DNA from: an uncultured Bacteroidales bacterium
Lineage (GTDB): Bacteria > Bacteroidota > Bacteroidia > Bacteroidales > Bacteroidaceae
Assembly (NCBI GenBank): GCA_947367415.1
Contig: CANBEE010000015.1
Coordinates: 1-18,240, forward strand
Direction: 5' to 3'
DNA: 18,240 nucleotides
Shown here: positions 1-6,845 of the stretch, piece after piece
Layout of the letters: every line of letters starts with the position of its first letter
Numbering within the stretch: the stretch's first letter is position 1
Notes under the pieces: generated by a model
The model's database searches: none
What the model saw: the letters and a program-made list of their open reading frames with translations, nothing else
Told to the model about the DNA's origin: nothing
Translations under genes and position numbers: made by a program

Positions 1-145
1 ACTCACCATCTACATTCCATCCCTTGATGCCTTGTTCCATATCGGCATTCTTGAGCTTCGAAGTCACATTTTCCACTTGGGCAAAGCCTGCTGTAAAAGT
101 AGCGGCTGCAAGGCCCAAGCACAACAAACGTAGATTTTTCTTCAT
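1..145 (-). CDS. N-terminus of a secreted protein (partial)
   Basis: Reading leftward from the ATG at 143-145, 48 codons remain open to the window edge. The protein starts MKKNLRLLCLGLAAATFTAG, a clear signal peptide: two Lys, a hydrophobic stretch, then a likely signal peptidase I site after FAQ or nearby. There is no lipobox Cys at the expected place, so it is probably secreted or periplasmic rather than a lipoprotein. The mature start contains NADMEQGIKGWNV, which resembles the opening of carbohydrate-binding or jelly-roll modules of Bacteroidetes extracellular proteins (a pattern such as N-D/M-E-x-G-x-x-GW). That is only a resemblance over a few residues. The rest of the gene lies outside the window, so its function is open. 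Confidence 0.75.
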   Translation of the reverse strand, partial: MKKNLRLLCLGLAAATFTAGFAQVENVTSKLKNADMEQGIKGWNVDGE

Positions 146-220
146 TTTTCTTTAGAACTTTAATTTGTTAATACTTTGTTTTTGTTTTTCTCTTTTTAAT
201 GATTCTTAATGTGTTTTTCA

Positions 221-252
221 CTCGCGCAATGCTTGCACTCGCCTTGTGCGAG
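221..252. repeat. Inverted repeat in the leader of the left-edge gene
   Basis: CTCGCGCAA (221-229) pairs with TTGTGCGAG (244-252): nine pairs including one G:T, with a 14-base loop. If the left-edge gene is transcribed from about 270, this would be a hairpin in its 5' leader. No T-run follows on either strand. Confidence 0.5.
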
Positions 253-276
253 AAGCTAGCTTGCATTCTCTCGTTA

Positions 277-298
277 CAAAGATTATAAAAGAAACAAA
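277..298 (-). promoter_or_regulatory. Possible promoter of the left-edge secreted protein
   Basis: On the minus strand AATCTTTG (277-284) is one base off the Bacteroidetes -7 box TAnnTTTG. A TTTG occurs at 295-298, but the spacing of about 10 bases is too short for a standard -33 box. Weak call. Confidence 0.25.
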
Positions 299-318
299 CT
301 CTGTAACGTTTTTTCTTA

Positions 319-361
319 TTAATAAACTTTTATTCAGCTAAAAAAAGTATTCGTTTATTAA
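319..361. repeat. Perfect 9-bp inverted repeat upstream of the left-edge gene
   Basis: TTAATAAAC (319-327) and GTTTATTAA (353-361) are perfect reverse complements separated by 25 bases. The pair lies between the end of the MFS gene and the putative promoter of the left-edge gene. It could be an operator or part of a transcription end region. AT-rich sequence makes chance pairing more likely. Confidence 0.45.
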
Positions 362-371
362 CTGCAAAGCA

Positions 372-411
372 GTGAATCTAAAAATCTGCAAAGTCTAGTT
401 TTCAGATTCAC
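372..411 (-). terminator. Hairpin after the MFS transporter, candidate terminator
   Basis: GTGAATCT (372-379) and AGATTCAC (404-411) are perfect complements. After one mismatch, AAAA (381-384) and TTTT (399-402) extend the stem. The hairpin begins 17 bases beyond the MFS stop in the direction of transcription. A run of seven T on the minus strand lies about 30 bases further on, so this is not a classical intrinsic terminator, but the position suits a transcript end. Confidence 0.45.
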
Positions 412-427
412 GGCCTTATACCTTCTT

Positions 428-1651
428 CTACTTGCGAATCTTATACCAACTGCTTCCGTAGAGCAAGATAACAAGGAAGCAAGGTACACATACCCAATAA
501 CTCATTTGGAATGAGCCAGTCATGCCTTCTACCCAAGCACGCACAAGGGGCATCACAGCACCACCAGCCATCGCCATGGTGAGGAGTGCCGAACCCTTCT
601 TGGTAAACTTGCCGAGGTCAGCCATTGCCAAGGGCCAAAGAGCCGGCCACATGAGTGAGCAACCAAGAGCCATCAACAGGATGCAGTAGATAGAATACTC
701 ACCGGGGAGTACAGCTACGAGTACAGAGCCTACCAAAGCAATCCATGCACAGATGCGCATTGCCTTGTCCTGACTGAGGTACTTGGGAATGAAGAGGATA
801 CCACAGATATAGCCGAGCACCATACCTACCGAGGGGATGTAACCGAGCAACTCGGCTGAAGCACCGAGCACAACGCCCTCGTTCTTCAAGCTGGTAGCAT
901 AGTCGGCCACGGTAGCCAACGAAATAGTCTCAACACCAACGTAGAAGAAGAGTGTCAAGCAACCGAGCAGCAGGTGGGGGAACTGCATGATAGAGGTCTT
1001 ACCCTCAGCATAGGGGCATGCAGCAGCATCGTCCTCATCCTCACCGGCTGCCTTCACCTCGGGCAGCGGAGCGAGCAGGGCAATGATGCCGAGCAGCACG
1101 AATATACCTATAATAATATAGAAGGGCAAGAAGAGGTCGCCCATCTGAATCTGGTCGATAGACTTACCGATTACCAAAGTCATGAATACGGTAGTGGTAG
1201 GCCATGCCAACTTGTTGCAGATACCCATGATAGAGGTACGCTTAGCAGCACTCTCGAGCGGGCCAAGGATGGTGATGTAGGGATTCACACAAGCCTGCAA
1301 TACGGCATTGGCAGCACCACTGATGAAGCAAGCGGTGAGGAAGAATGCCAAAGACTCGTTCTTGGCAGCAGGGATGAACAACGCAAAAGCGATGGCAAAC
1401 AGCGCAAACGATACGGCCATCGTAGCCTTGTAGCCAATCTTGCTGATACATACAGTGGCAGGATAGCCGAAAAGCAAGAAGGGAACGAAGTTAAACGCAA
1501 TCAGGAGGTTGGCCACCACAGGAGTGATATCCAATGCGCCTTTGAGCACAGGGGTCAAGAAACCGTTGATACCCAAGGCAAAGCCGATGGCGAAGAAGAA
1601 CAGACCGCATATCGCGAGTGCAATGCCTGTCTTGTTTTGTTTCTGAGTCAT
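428..1651 (-). CDS. MFS sugar transporter, FHS (FucP/NagP-like) family
   Basis: This 407-residue inner-membrane protein is almost entirely hydrophobic, consistent with the 12 membrane segments and length of major facilitator proteins. It matches the general look of the fucose-galactose-hexose-N-acetylglucosamine:H+ symporter group common in Bacteroidetes: a GFALGINGFLTPVL opening in helix 1, an N-terminal six-helix half, an acidic loop near residues 205-215, and a C-terminal half ending in short basic residues (KIRK). It is the second gene after the kinase, read in the same direction with a 221-base gap that contains a repeat element. It probably imports the sugar that the kinase phosphorylates; N-acetylhexosamine is the best guess from the kinase. 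The substrate cannot be read from the sequence. No clear promoter of its own was found in the 45 bases between the repeat and its ATG. Confidence 0.85.
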   Translation of the reverse strand: MTQKQNKTGIALAICGLFFFAIGFALGINGFLTPVLKGALDITPVVANLLIAFNFVPFLLFGYPATVCISKIGYKATMAVSFALFAIAFALFIPAAKNESLAFFLTACFISGAANAVLQACVNPYITILGPLESAAKRTSIMGICNKLAWPTTTVFMTLVIGKSIDQIQMGDLFLPFYIIIGIFVLLGIIALLAPLPEVKAAGEDEDDAAACPYAEGKTSIMQFPHLLLGCLTLFFYVGVETISLATVADYATSLKNEGVVLGASAELLGYIPSVGMVLGYICGILFIPKYLSQDKAMRICAWIALVGSVLVAVLPGEYSIYCILLMALGCSLMWPALWPLAMADLGKFTKKGSALLTMAMAGGAVMPLVRAWVEGMTGSFQMSYWVCVPCFLVILLYGSSWYKIRK

Positions 1652-1696
1652 AATTTATACTTATTTTGGTTAATGCTTTTTCTAATTCGCTTTCTT

Positions 1697-1854
1697 AACT
1701 CCCCCTCTGTTTATAGAGGGGGTGCCTCGAAGAGGCGGGGGCGTTCCAAACGAAGTGCGGAGTTGTTTTTTATGGATGTTGCTCCGCGCTACGCTTGGAA
1801 CTCCCTCCGCTTCACTAACGTTCCGCTCGTCCCTCTATAAACAGAGGGACAGTT
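1697..1854 (-). repeat. 158-base inverted-repeat element, copy 1
   Basis: The ends are inverted repeats (AACTCCCCCTCTG on the left; the complement of CAGAGGGACAGTT on the right). Each end is also a hairpin on its own: CCCCCTCT/AGAGGGGG (1701-1708 with 1715-1722) and GTCCCTCT/AGAGGGAC (1829-1836 with 1843-1850), both with a 6-base loop. The inner arms also pair (for example GGAACTCC near 1797 with the GTTCC region near 1743). No coding capacity or transposase is seen. The reverse complement of copy 2 (4495-4655) aligns along the whole length. It lies 18 bases after the kinase stop and 45 bases before the transporter start. Confidence 0.85.
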
Positions 1855-1872
1855 TGAAATGCGACTCCTTAA

Positions 1873-2961
1873 TCACTTTACAGCCTCACGCACAATCTGT
1901 TGCATACGCTCATACTGCTCTTCCATGCTGGTGAGGAGCTTGTACTGAGCATGAGTGCGCACGAGGTTGTGGCCATCGTAGCGTACCTTGTAGTAGTTGT
2001 CGCCATCGATGTAGTCCATGAGGAAGCGGAGCACCTGCTCGTAGGTGATATAGATACCCGAGAAGGCCAGCCAGTCAATCTCGCTCTGAGTCATTGAGGC
2101 CTTGCGCTCTGAGAGGTAACCCTTGATGTAGCCCTCAAACATGTTGATATCCATCGATACGCGGTTGAGGTCCTGATCGTCCTCGGCACCAGTATTGGTG
2201 TATGAACGGAGTGCATCACCCACGTCGTTGAGCGAAGTGCTGCTCATGCAGGTATCGAGGTCGATAACGCAGAGCACGTCGCCATTCTGATTGAAGAGGA
2301 TATTGCTGAGCTTGGTATCGTTGTGGGTCACTCGCATGGGGAGCACGCCCTCCTCTACCATCTTCCAGAAGTCGAGCATCTGCTCGCGACGGCTCTCAAT
2401 CCAAGAGATTTCCTCCTTCAGTTCAGCTACACGACCCATAGGATCCTTTGCAATGGTCTCGTCCCACTGCTGGAAACGCCAGCGGATATTGTGGAATCCC
2501 TTGATGGTCTCGGCCAAAGGCTCTGTAAAGTCGGCCAACTGAGCCTGGAAACGTCCGATACCCTGACCACCCTTGTAAGCGAGTTCGGGAGTGTCGGCAC
2601 GGTCATAGGTCACAGAACCTTCGATAAACTCACACACTGCCCAGTAGTTACCCTCATTGTCTTGCCAATAGAGCTTGCCGTCAACGGTAGGAGTCACGGT
2701 CAGTGCCTCACGACGAGGATCGCCACCGGCAGCAGCAATCTTCTCCTTCAAGTGAGCGGTCACCTTAGAGATGTTGTCCATCATAGCGGGCACATCGGGG
2801 AAGATAGCGTGATTCTTACGCTGGAGGATGTAGTTGGGAGTGTCACCTACGGTCTTAACGATAAAAGTATCGTTGATAAAACCTTCACCAAGGGGCTTGA
2901 TGATTTCGATTTCGCCTTCGATTGCGAAGTGCGAAGCGATGCTAAGCATTCTTTCGTCCAT
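1873..2961 (-). CDS. nahK: N-acetylhexosamine 1-kinase-like phosphotransferase
   Basis: This 362-residue protein belongs to the APH/choline-kinase-like phosphotransferase fold. The catalytic loop is visible as THNDTKLSNILF (residues 212-223; Asp215 as the catalytic base, Asn220 as a metal ligand), followed by the metal-binding VIDLDT (232-237) and DVGDALR (246-252). The opening IASHFAIEGE, the segments YILQRKN, IFPDV and NLVRTHAQYKL, and the overall length agree with what I remember of Bifidobacterium NahK, which phosphorylates GlcNAc or GalNAc at C1 using ATP. Relatives in Bacteroides have sometimes been named mucin-desulfating proteins, without good reason. It is cytoplasmic and the first gene of a unit with the sugar transporter. 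No lacto-N-biose or galacto-N-biose phosphorylase is nearby, so the sugar-1-phosphate would feed other enzymes. The exact sugar is inferred. Confidence 0.82.
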   Translation of the reverse strand: MDERMLSIASHFAIEGEIEIIKPLGEGFINDTFIVKTVGDTPNYILQRKNHAIFPDVPAMMDNISKVTAHLKEKIAAAGGDPRREALTVTPTVDGKLYWQDNEGNYWAVCEFIEGSVTYDRADTPELAYKGGQGIGRFQAQLADFTEPLAETIKGFHNIRWRFQQWDETIAKDPMGRVAELKEEISWIESRREQMLDFWKMVEEGVLPMRVTHNDTKLSNILFNQNGDVLCVIDLDTCMSSTSLNDVGDALRSYTNTGAEDDQDLNRVSMDINMFEGYIKGYLSERKASMTQSEIDWLAFSGIYITYEQVLRFLMDYIDGDNYYKVRYDGHNLVRTHAQYKLLTSMEEQYERMQQIVREAVK

Positions 2962-3004
2962 GTTTCTATTCTGGCATTAGCGTTAATACACAATATTTAT
3001 CGTA

Positions 3005-3037
3005 CAAAAGTATGGCAAAAATTGCAATCCACACAAT
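3005..3037 (-). promoter_or_regulatory. Probable promoter of the kinase-transporter unit
   Basis: On the minus strand TACTTTTG (3005-3012) fits the Bacteroidetes -7 box TAnnTTTG exactly. ATTG at 3034-3037, 21 bases upstream, is a 3-of-4 match to the -33 TTTG. The predicted leader to the ATG at 2961 is about 35-40 bases. Confidence 0.6.
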
Positions 3038-3098
3038 AATTATCCCAAAAATCGGCAGAAATCAACTATTATAAGAGCAACCAAAGAAAAGTTTTGAT

Positions 3099-3106
3099 TA
3101 CTTTTG
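3099..3106 (+). promoter_or_regulatory. Probable -7 box for prmC
   Basis: TACTTTTG matches TAnnTTTG and lies 33 bases before the GTG start of prmC. No good -33 TTTG was found at the expected spacing, so this is a partial promoter match. Confidence 0.45.
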
Positions 3107-3139
3107 TAAAGAATTGCAAAACCTAAACGGCAAAAACGC

Positions 3140-3991
3140 GTGAAACGACTGATTGACAAACTGCAGACAGCTCTCTCGGCCACCTATGAAAGGAACGAAC
3201 TTACGGCCATCATCCGCACTATTTGTTGCGACATGCTGGGCATAGGTACAGCGACCTATTATCTCAAGGAAGTGGTAACACTGTCCGCCGAACAGGAGAC
3301 ACTGCTACAGGGCATCATCGACCGCCTCCAGCAAGGCGAGCCACTGCAATATATCGAAGGAAAAGCCCCATTTTGCGGAATGGAGTTTACGGTAAACCCA
3401 TCGGTACTCATTCCACGTCCCGAGACGGCTGAATTGGCAGATTGGATTGCTAGCGATCATGCCACGCAACAGCCACGCATACTGGATCTTGGCACCGGCA
3501 GTGGCTGCATCGCCATCGCACTGAGCAAGCGACTTCCACAAGCCGAAATAGAGGCTTGTGACATATCAACCGAGGCATTGACCGTAGCCAAAGAAAACGC
3601 GCGAACAAACGAGGCGGCCGTATCCTTTTTTGCACACGACATGCTCGACCTCAACACTCCCCTTCCCCACTCCTATGACATACTGGTGAGCAACCCTCCC
3701 TACATCCGGCAAAGCGAGGCGACAGACATGAGCACTCAAGTCACAGAATGGGAGCCAGCCACCGCTCTTTTTGTGCCCGACGACGATGCGCTACGCTTCT
3801 ATCGTGCCATTGCCGAATTAGGACAAACGAAGGCGCTGCGCCCCGGTGGGTATATCTATGTGGAAATCAATCAAGCATTGGGAAAAGAGACCGTGGCCCT
3901 ATTCGAAGCATACGGCTATCAGGATGTGGAGCTTCGGAAAGATATTTATGGAAATGAGAGGATGATAAGAGTTAGGAGTTGTGAGTTATGA
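3140..3991 (+). CDS. prmC: Release factor glutamine methyltransferase PrmC
   Basis: The 283-residue enzyme transfers a methyl group from S-adenosylmethionine to the Gln of the GGQ motif in peptide chain release factors. The N-terminal helical domain is followed by IPRPET (91-96), the SAM-binding motif LDLGTGSGCIAIAL (115-128), an acidic residue after strand 2 (EACD, 138-141), and the diagnostic NPPYI (185-189) that holds the glutamine side chain. Length is normal for the family (about 275-290). The start is GTG at 3140; no in-frame ATG near it would keep the N-terminal domain. The stop overlaps the ATG of recX (ATGA), so the two genes are almost certainly translated from one message. The -7 box at 3099-3106 could drive the run prmC-recX-comF. 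Confidence 0.95.
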   Translation: MKRLIDKLQTALSATYERNELTAIIRTICCDMLGIGTATYYLKEVVTLSAEQETLLQGIIDRLQQGEPLQYIEGKAPFCGMEFTVNPSVLIPRPETAELADWIASDHATQQPRILDLGTGSGCIAIALSKRLPQAEIEACDISTEALTVAKENARTNEAAVSFFAHDMLDLNTPLPHSYDILVSNPPYIRQSEATDMSTQVTEWEPATALFVPDDDALRFYRAIAELGQTKALRPGGYIYVEINQALGKETVALFEAYGYQDVELRKDIYGNERMIRVRSCEL

Positions 3992-4452
3992 CTACAGACG
4001 AGATACTATATAAACTGGCTGCGAAATGCTCGGTAAGCGAGCAGTGCCTGAGCGATATAGAGGCCAAACTGAGCCGCTACGACCTCACCGAGGAGGAGCG
4101 CACCCGTATCCTGCGCCACCTTGTGGAAGAGAAATACGTAGATGACCGCCGCTATGCCGAGGCCTACGTGAAAGACAAATATCGTTTCAACAAGTGGGGG
4201 CGCATCAAGATTGCCCAAGGGCTGCGAATGAAGGGCATTGACAATGAGACGATAAAGTCGGCCATGGAAGCTATTGACGAGGAGGAGTATCAAGAAATTC
4301 TACGCGACCTCATCAAGGCCAAGCGCAGAAGCACACGAGGGGCAAGCGAGTATGAGATAAACGGCAAGCTCATCCGTTTTGCTACAGGGCGAGGCTTTGA
4401 ATTTGCCGCCATACGGGAGTGCCTTAACGTTGACGATGACTATTGGGACTGA
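3988..4452 (+). CDS. recX: RecX family regulator of RecA
   Basis: A 154-residue, highly charged, all-helical protein that matches RecX: an early helix repeat (LSRYDLTEEERTRILRHL), the hallmark YVDDRRYAEAYVKDK (residues 50-64), then KWGRIKIAQGLRMKGI (about 69-84), followed by two more three-helix repeats. RecX proteins bind in the groove of RecA filaments and modulate recombination and the SOS response. Its start overlaps the prmC stop by four bases. Pairing with prmC rather than recA suggests constitutive, housekeeping expression. The C-terminus ends in an acidic NVDDDYWD tail. Length is usual for Bacteroidetes RecX. Confidence 0.9.
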   Translation: MTTDEILYKLAAKCSVSEQCLSDIEAKLSRYDLTEEERTRILRHLVEEKYVDDRRYAEAYVKDKYRFNKWGRIKIAQGLRMKGIDNETIKSAMEAIDEEEYQEILRDLIKAKRRSTRGASEYEINGKLIRFATGRGFEFAAIRECLNVDDDYWD

Positions 4453-4494
4453 CCATTACATAATGATAACTTTACAGATTCGGCATAGTCACAT

Positions 4495-4655
4495 AACTAT
4501 CCCTCTGTTTATAGAGGGACGAGCGGAACAAAGTGAAGCGGAGGGAGTTACAAGCGCAGCGCGTAGTTCCTCAAATAGGGAAAAGCATTCTCCGCGCTTC
4601 GCTTGGAACTCCCCCGTCGCTTCGCGCCACCCCCTCTATAAACAGAGGGGGAGTT
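4495..4655 (+). repeat. 161-base inverted-repeat element, copy 2
   Basis: Same element as 1697-1854 in the opposite window orientation. Terminal hairpins are TCCCTCT/AGAGGGA (4500-4506 with 4513-4519) and CCCCCTCT/AGAGGGGG (4630-4637 with 4644-4651), each with a 6-base loop. Inner arms also pair: GGAGGGAGTTACAAGCG near 4541 with CGCTTGGAACTCCCCC near 4610. It lies 42 bases after the recX stop and 38 bases before the comF start. Relative to transcription it has the same orientation as copy 1. ACATAACT occurs at both 4491-4498 and 4660-4667, which might be a target duplication. Confidence 0.85.
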
Positions 4656-4693
4656 GCAGACATAACTCCTTCATATGACGTTGTAAAAAAAAC

Positions 4694-5383
4694 ATGAAAT
4701 GGATTGACGACCTCAAAGAACTGCTTTTTCCACGCTACTGCAAGGTGTGCCGACGCCGCCTTACCCACAGCGAGCAACACCTCTGTGTGAGTTGCCTCAT
4801 GGAATTGCCACGCACCCACTACGAACGCATTCCCGACAATCTGCTGATGCAACACTTCATGGAGTGGCCTGAGGTTATGGCCACCACGGCACACTTCTAT
4901 TACTATAAAGAAGGGCGGTACAGCAACCTCATCCATCATCTAAAATACTACGACCACCCCGAAGTGGGCACTTATTTGGGGCGTCTGGCTGCTACAGAGC
5001 TACAAACCAGCGAATTCTTTAAGGGCATAGACCTCATCGTCCCCGTCCCTCTATCAAAGAAGAAACAACGCAAGCGCGGCTACAACCAATGTGACTATAT
5101 AGCACGCGGCATCGGCCAAATCATCGGAGTCGACGTACATACTCGCTGCATAAAACGTGCCGTAGACACCGACACGCAAACCCACAAAAGCCGAATGGAG
5201 CGATGGAAGAACACCGAAGATATCTTTCAAATAACCGACGCTACCGCCTTGAGCGGCAAACACATCCTTATCGTCGACGATGTAGCAACCACAGGTGCCA
5301 CGCTACACGCTTGCGTATCGGCCATACTGACAGTACCGAATGTACGTGTCAGTATATTTGCTTTGACAAAAACGGCCGAATAA
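4694..5383 (+). CDS. comF: ComF family phosphoribosyltransferase-like protein
   Basis: A 229-residue protein with an N-terminal zinc ribbon (Cys16-x2-Cys19 and Cys31-x2-Cys34, after LLFPRYC) and a C-terminal type I phosphoribosyltransferase fold. Typical ComF segments are present: IVPVPLSKKKQRKRGYNQ (115-132), KSRMER (165-170), and the PRPP-binding loop LIVDDVATTGAT (192-203). ComF proteins are linked to DNA uptake in competent bacteria, where they act after import in the cytoplasm, but they are widespread in bacteria not known to be competent, including Bacteroidetes, and their reaction is not settled. It follows prmC-recX in the same direction with the repeat element between. It ends facing the Smr gene with a 31-base gap, in which I see no clear terminator. 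Confidence 0.9.
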   Translation: MKWIDDLKELLFPRYCKVCRRRLTHSEQHLCVSCLMELPRTHYERIPDNLLMQHFMEWPEVMATTAHFYYYKEGRYSNLIHHLKYYDHPEVGTYLGRLAATELQTSEFFKGIDLIVPVPLSKKKQRKRGYNQCDYIARGIGQIIGVDVHTRCIKRAVDTDTQTHKSRMERWKNTEDIFQITDATALSGKHILIVDDVATTGATLHACVSAILTVPNVRVSIFALTKTAE

Positions 5384-5414
5384 CACATCGTGCCAGTAGC
5401 TACCGAGCGATAAT

Positions 5415-6506
5415 TTATTTAATAATTACCAGCAAGGCGCCGAAGCCATATTCGCGGAACGAGGCGTCTTGACTGAGGCAGGAGCCGTACTTGCTCTTCA
5501 ACTCCTTGAGCAATGCGTTACGCAGCACACCCTCGCCCTTGCCGTGAATGAATACCAGACGCTGGTTTTTCTTGCCACGATACTCGTCCATCGTCCTGCG
5601 AAACACATCAAGCTGGTAATTAAGCATATCGCCACTCGTCATGCCATTGGTATTGTCGAGCAATTCGTGGATATGGAGATCCACCTCTATGGTATTGTCG
5701 GCCTTCTGCTTGCGAGCTGGCTGGGGCGTATGACGGGGGCGGCTATCCTCCTTCTTTTTCTGTAGCAAAGCCTCTTTCAAGTCGTCGGCTTCCACGTACA
5801 CTTGGCGTACGGGGCGATCGTCGCGCACGATTTCGTACACCAAAGCCGGTTCGTCAAAGAAGGGACTATCTGTATTGAAGGTATGCAGCTTGTAGAACTT
5901 CACCGTATCGATGCGCAGCTCTACATCTACCGCAGGCTTCTTCATATAGTTCTTCTCCTCCTTGAAGGCTATGAGCTGAAGGTTCACACGCTCCAACTCA
6001 TTAAGTTGCTCGCGGCCAAACTCCTCGATAAAGAGTTTGGTGTTAGGTTCTATGATGCCCTGTGCACGCAACTTCATCCCTCCAGCCGTGGGCGAAGCAT
6101 AGAGATATGAAAGGTAGTAGTTGCTATCGTTCACCAGGTATGCCTCAAAGATGGTGGTGCTGATCTGCTTGATGTCGACGGGCACAAAGGCAAGGGCAAC
6201 GTTGAGTTTCTCGCCTTCGCGGCGCTCCATGGGGCGATAGGTCACTTCTGGCTCAAAGTCATCCTCTTCATCCCGAAGCGGGGTTACCGTTGTTTTAGCA
6301 GGCTTCTTAGGCTCTTCTTTCTTGGGAGCCACCGTCTTCTTCTCGAAGTTATACTCATTGGTATCAATCACTACGCACTCGCGGATGAGCATAGGGATGC
6401 TGAATCCGTTTTCGTCCTCTACGAGTACGATATCCTTACCTTGAAATCCTTTTACGATGCCGCCTCCTGTCTCGAAGAGGAAGCGCACTTTGTCTCCTAT
6501 TTGCAT
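5415..6506 (-). CDS. DUF2027 and Smr domain protein
   Basis: A 363-residue protein. The N-terminal part (about 1-50, MQIGDKVRFLFETGGGIVKG) looks like a small beta-barrel of KOW/Tudor type. A low-complexity Lys/Pro/Glu linker (about 55-85) follows, then a middle beta-rich domain (about 95-240) of the kind named DUF2027 in Bacteroidetes. The C-terminus is a clear Smr domain: EVDLHIHEL (274-282) and the LVFIHGKGEGVLR motif (317-329), ending VIIK. Smr domains, shared with MutS2, bind or nick DNA or RNA; those with an H-x-H plus GKG arrangement are often RNA endonucleases acting at stalled ribosomes. The nuclease role here is inferred from the motif only. The repeats at 6579-6845 lie in its upstream region. 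I found no convincing promoter for it. Confidence 0.88.
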   Translation of the reverse strand: MQIGDKVRFLFETGGGIVKGFQGKDIVLVEDENGFSIPMLIRECVVIDTNEYNFEKKTVAPKKEEPKKPAKTTVTPLRDEEDDFEPEVTYRPMERREGEKLNVALAFVPVDIKQISTTIFEAYLVNDSNYYLSYLYASPTAGGMKLRAQGIIEPNTKLFIEEFGREQLNELERVNLQLIAFKEEKNYMKKPAVDVELRIDTVKFYKLHTFNTDSPFFDEPALVYEIVRDDRPVRQVYVEADDLKEALLQKKKEDSRPRHTPQPARKQKADNTIEVDLHIHELLDNTNGMTSGDMLNYQLDVFRRTMDEYRGKKNQRLVFIHGKGEGVLRNALLKELKSKYGSCLSQDASFREYGFGALLVIIK

Positions 6507-6567
6507 ATTCTTTTTGTTTTTATCATCTCACCCCCTTCGTTTCGCTCCGTAACACTACGCTCTATTG

Positions 6568-6578
6568 CCCCTTCGGGG
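6568..6578. repeat. Short CCCC-TTC-GGGG hairpin
   Basis: CCCCTTCGGGG sits directly before the first copy of the tandem repeat. As RNA of the plus strand it can form a UUCG tetraloop closed by C:G pairs. It has no T-run after it. Confidence 0.4.
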
Positions 6579-6845
6579 ACTCCTTTGGGAAGCTAAAGCT
6601 TCCGCCGTCGCAACCAACGCTTATCTCGCGTTGGCCCCCTTAAAGGGCGACAGTTCTTTAAGATAGTTAAGTCGCTTCAAGATGGCTTGCTCGCTCGGCA
6701 ATGACTAAGCGAGCTTGAAACTCCTTTGTGAAGCTAAAGCTTCAGTCGTCGCAACCGACGCTCATTTCGCGTCGGAGCTTCGCTGCGCCATTATAAAGCT
6801 TCGCTTCAAGATGGCTTGCTTGCTCGGCAATGATTAAGCAAGCTT
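6579..6845. repeat. Tandem pair of structured repeats
   Basis: Copy A is 6579-6719, copy B 6720-6845. Both open with ACTCCTTTG and contain the same series of three hairpins. Hairpin 1: GGAAGCT/AGCTTCC in A (6588-6603), TGAAGCT/AGCTTCA in B (6729-6744). Hairpin 2: CCAACGC/GCGTTGG in A (6614-6634), CCGACGC/GCGTCGG in B (6755-6775), 7-base loops. Hairpin 3: GCTCGCT/AGCGAGC in A (6689-6714), GCTTGCT/AGCAAGC in B (6818-6843), 12-base loops. All arms pair perfectly in both copies although the bases differ. The stretch between hairpins 2 and 3 diverges more. No gene is seen in it. Confidence 0.85.

Noticed and set aside
974..1840. Long open frame on the plus strand over the MFS gene
   Set aside because: It lies antisense to a clear transporter gene and its product is polar, with no family resemblance. 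It runs on through repeat copy 1.
2323..3039. Open frame on the plus strand over the kinase gene
   Set aside because: Antisense to a gene with complete kinase motifs; no recognisable domain and it reads through the kinase promoter.
6579..6845. CRISPR array
   Set aside because: The repeats are about 130-141 bases, only two copies, with no regular short repeats and spacers and no cas genes.
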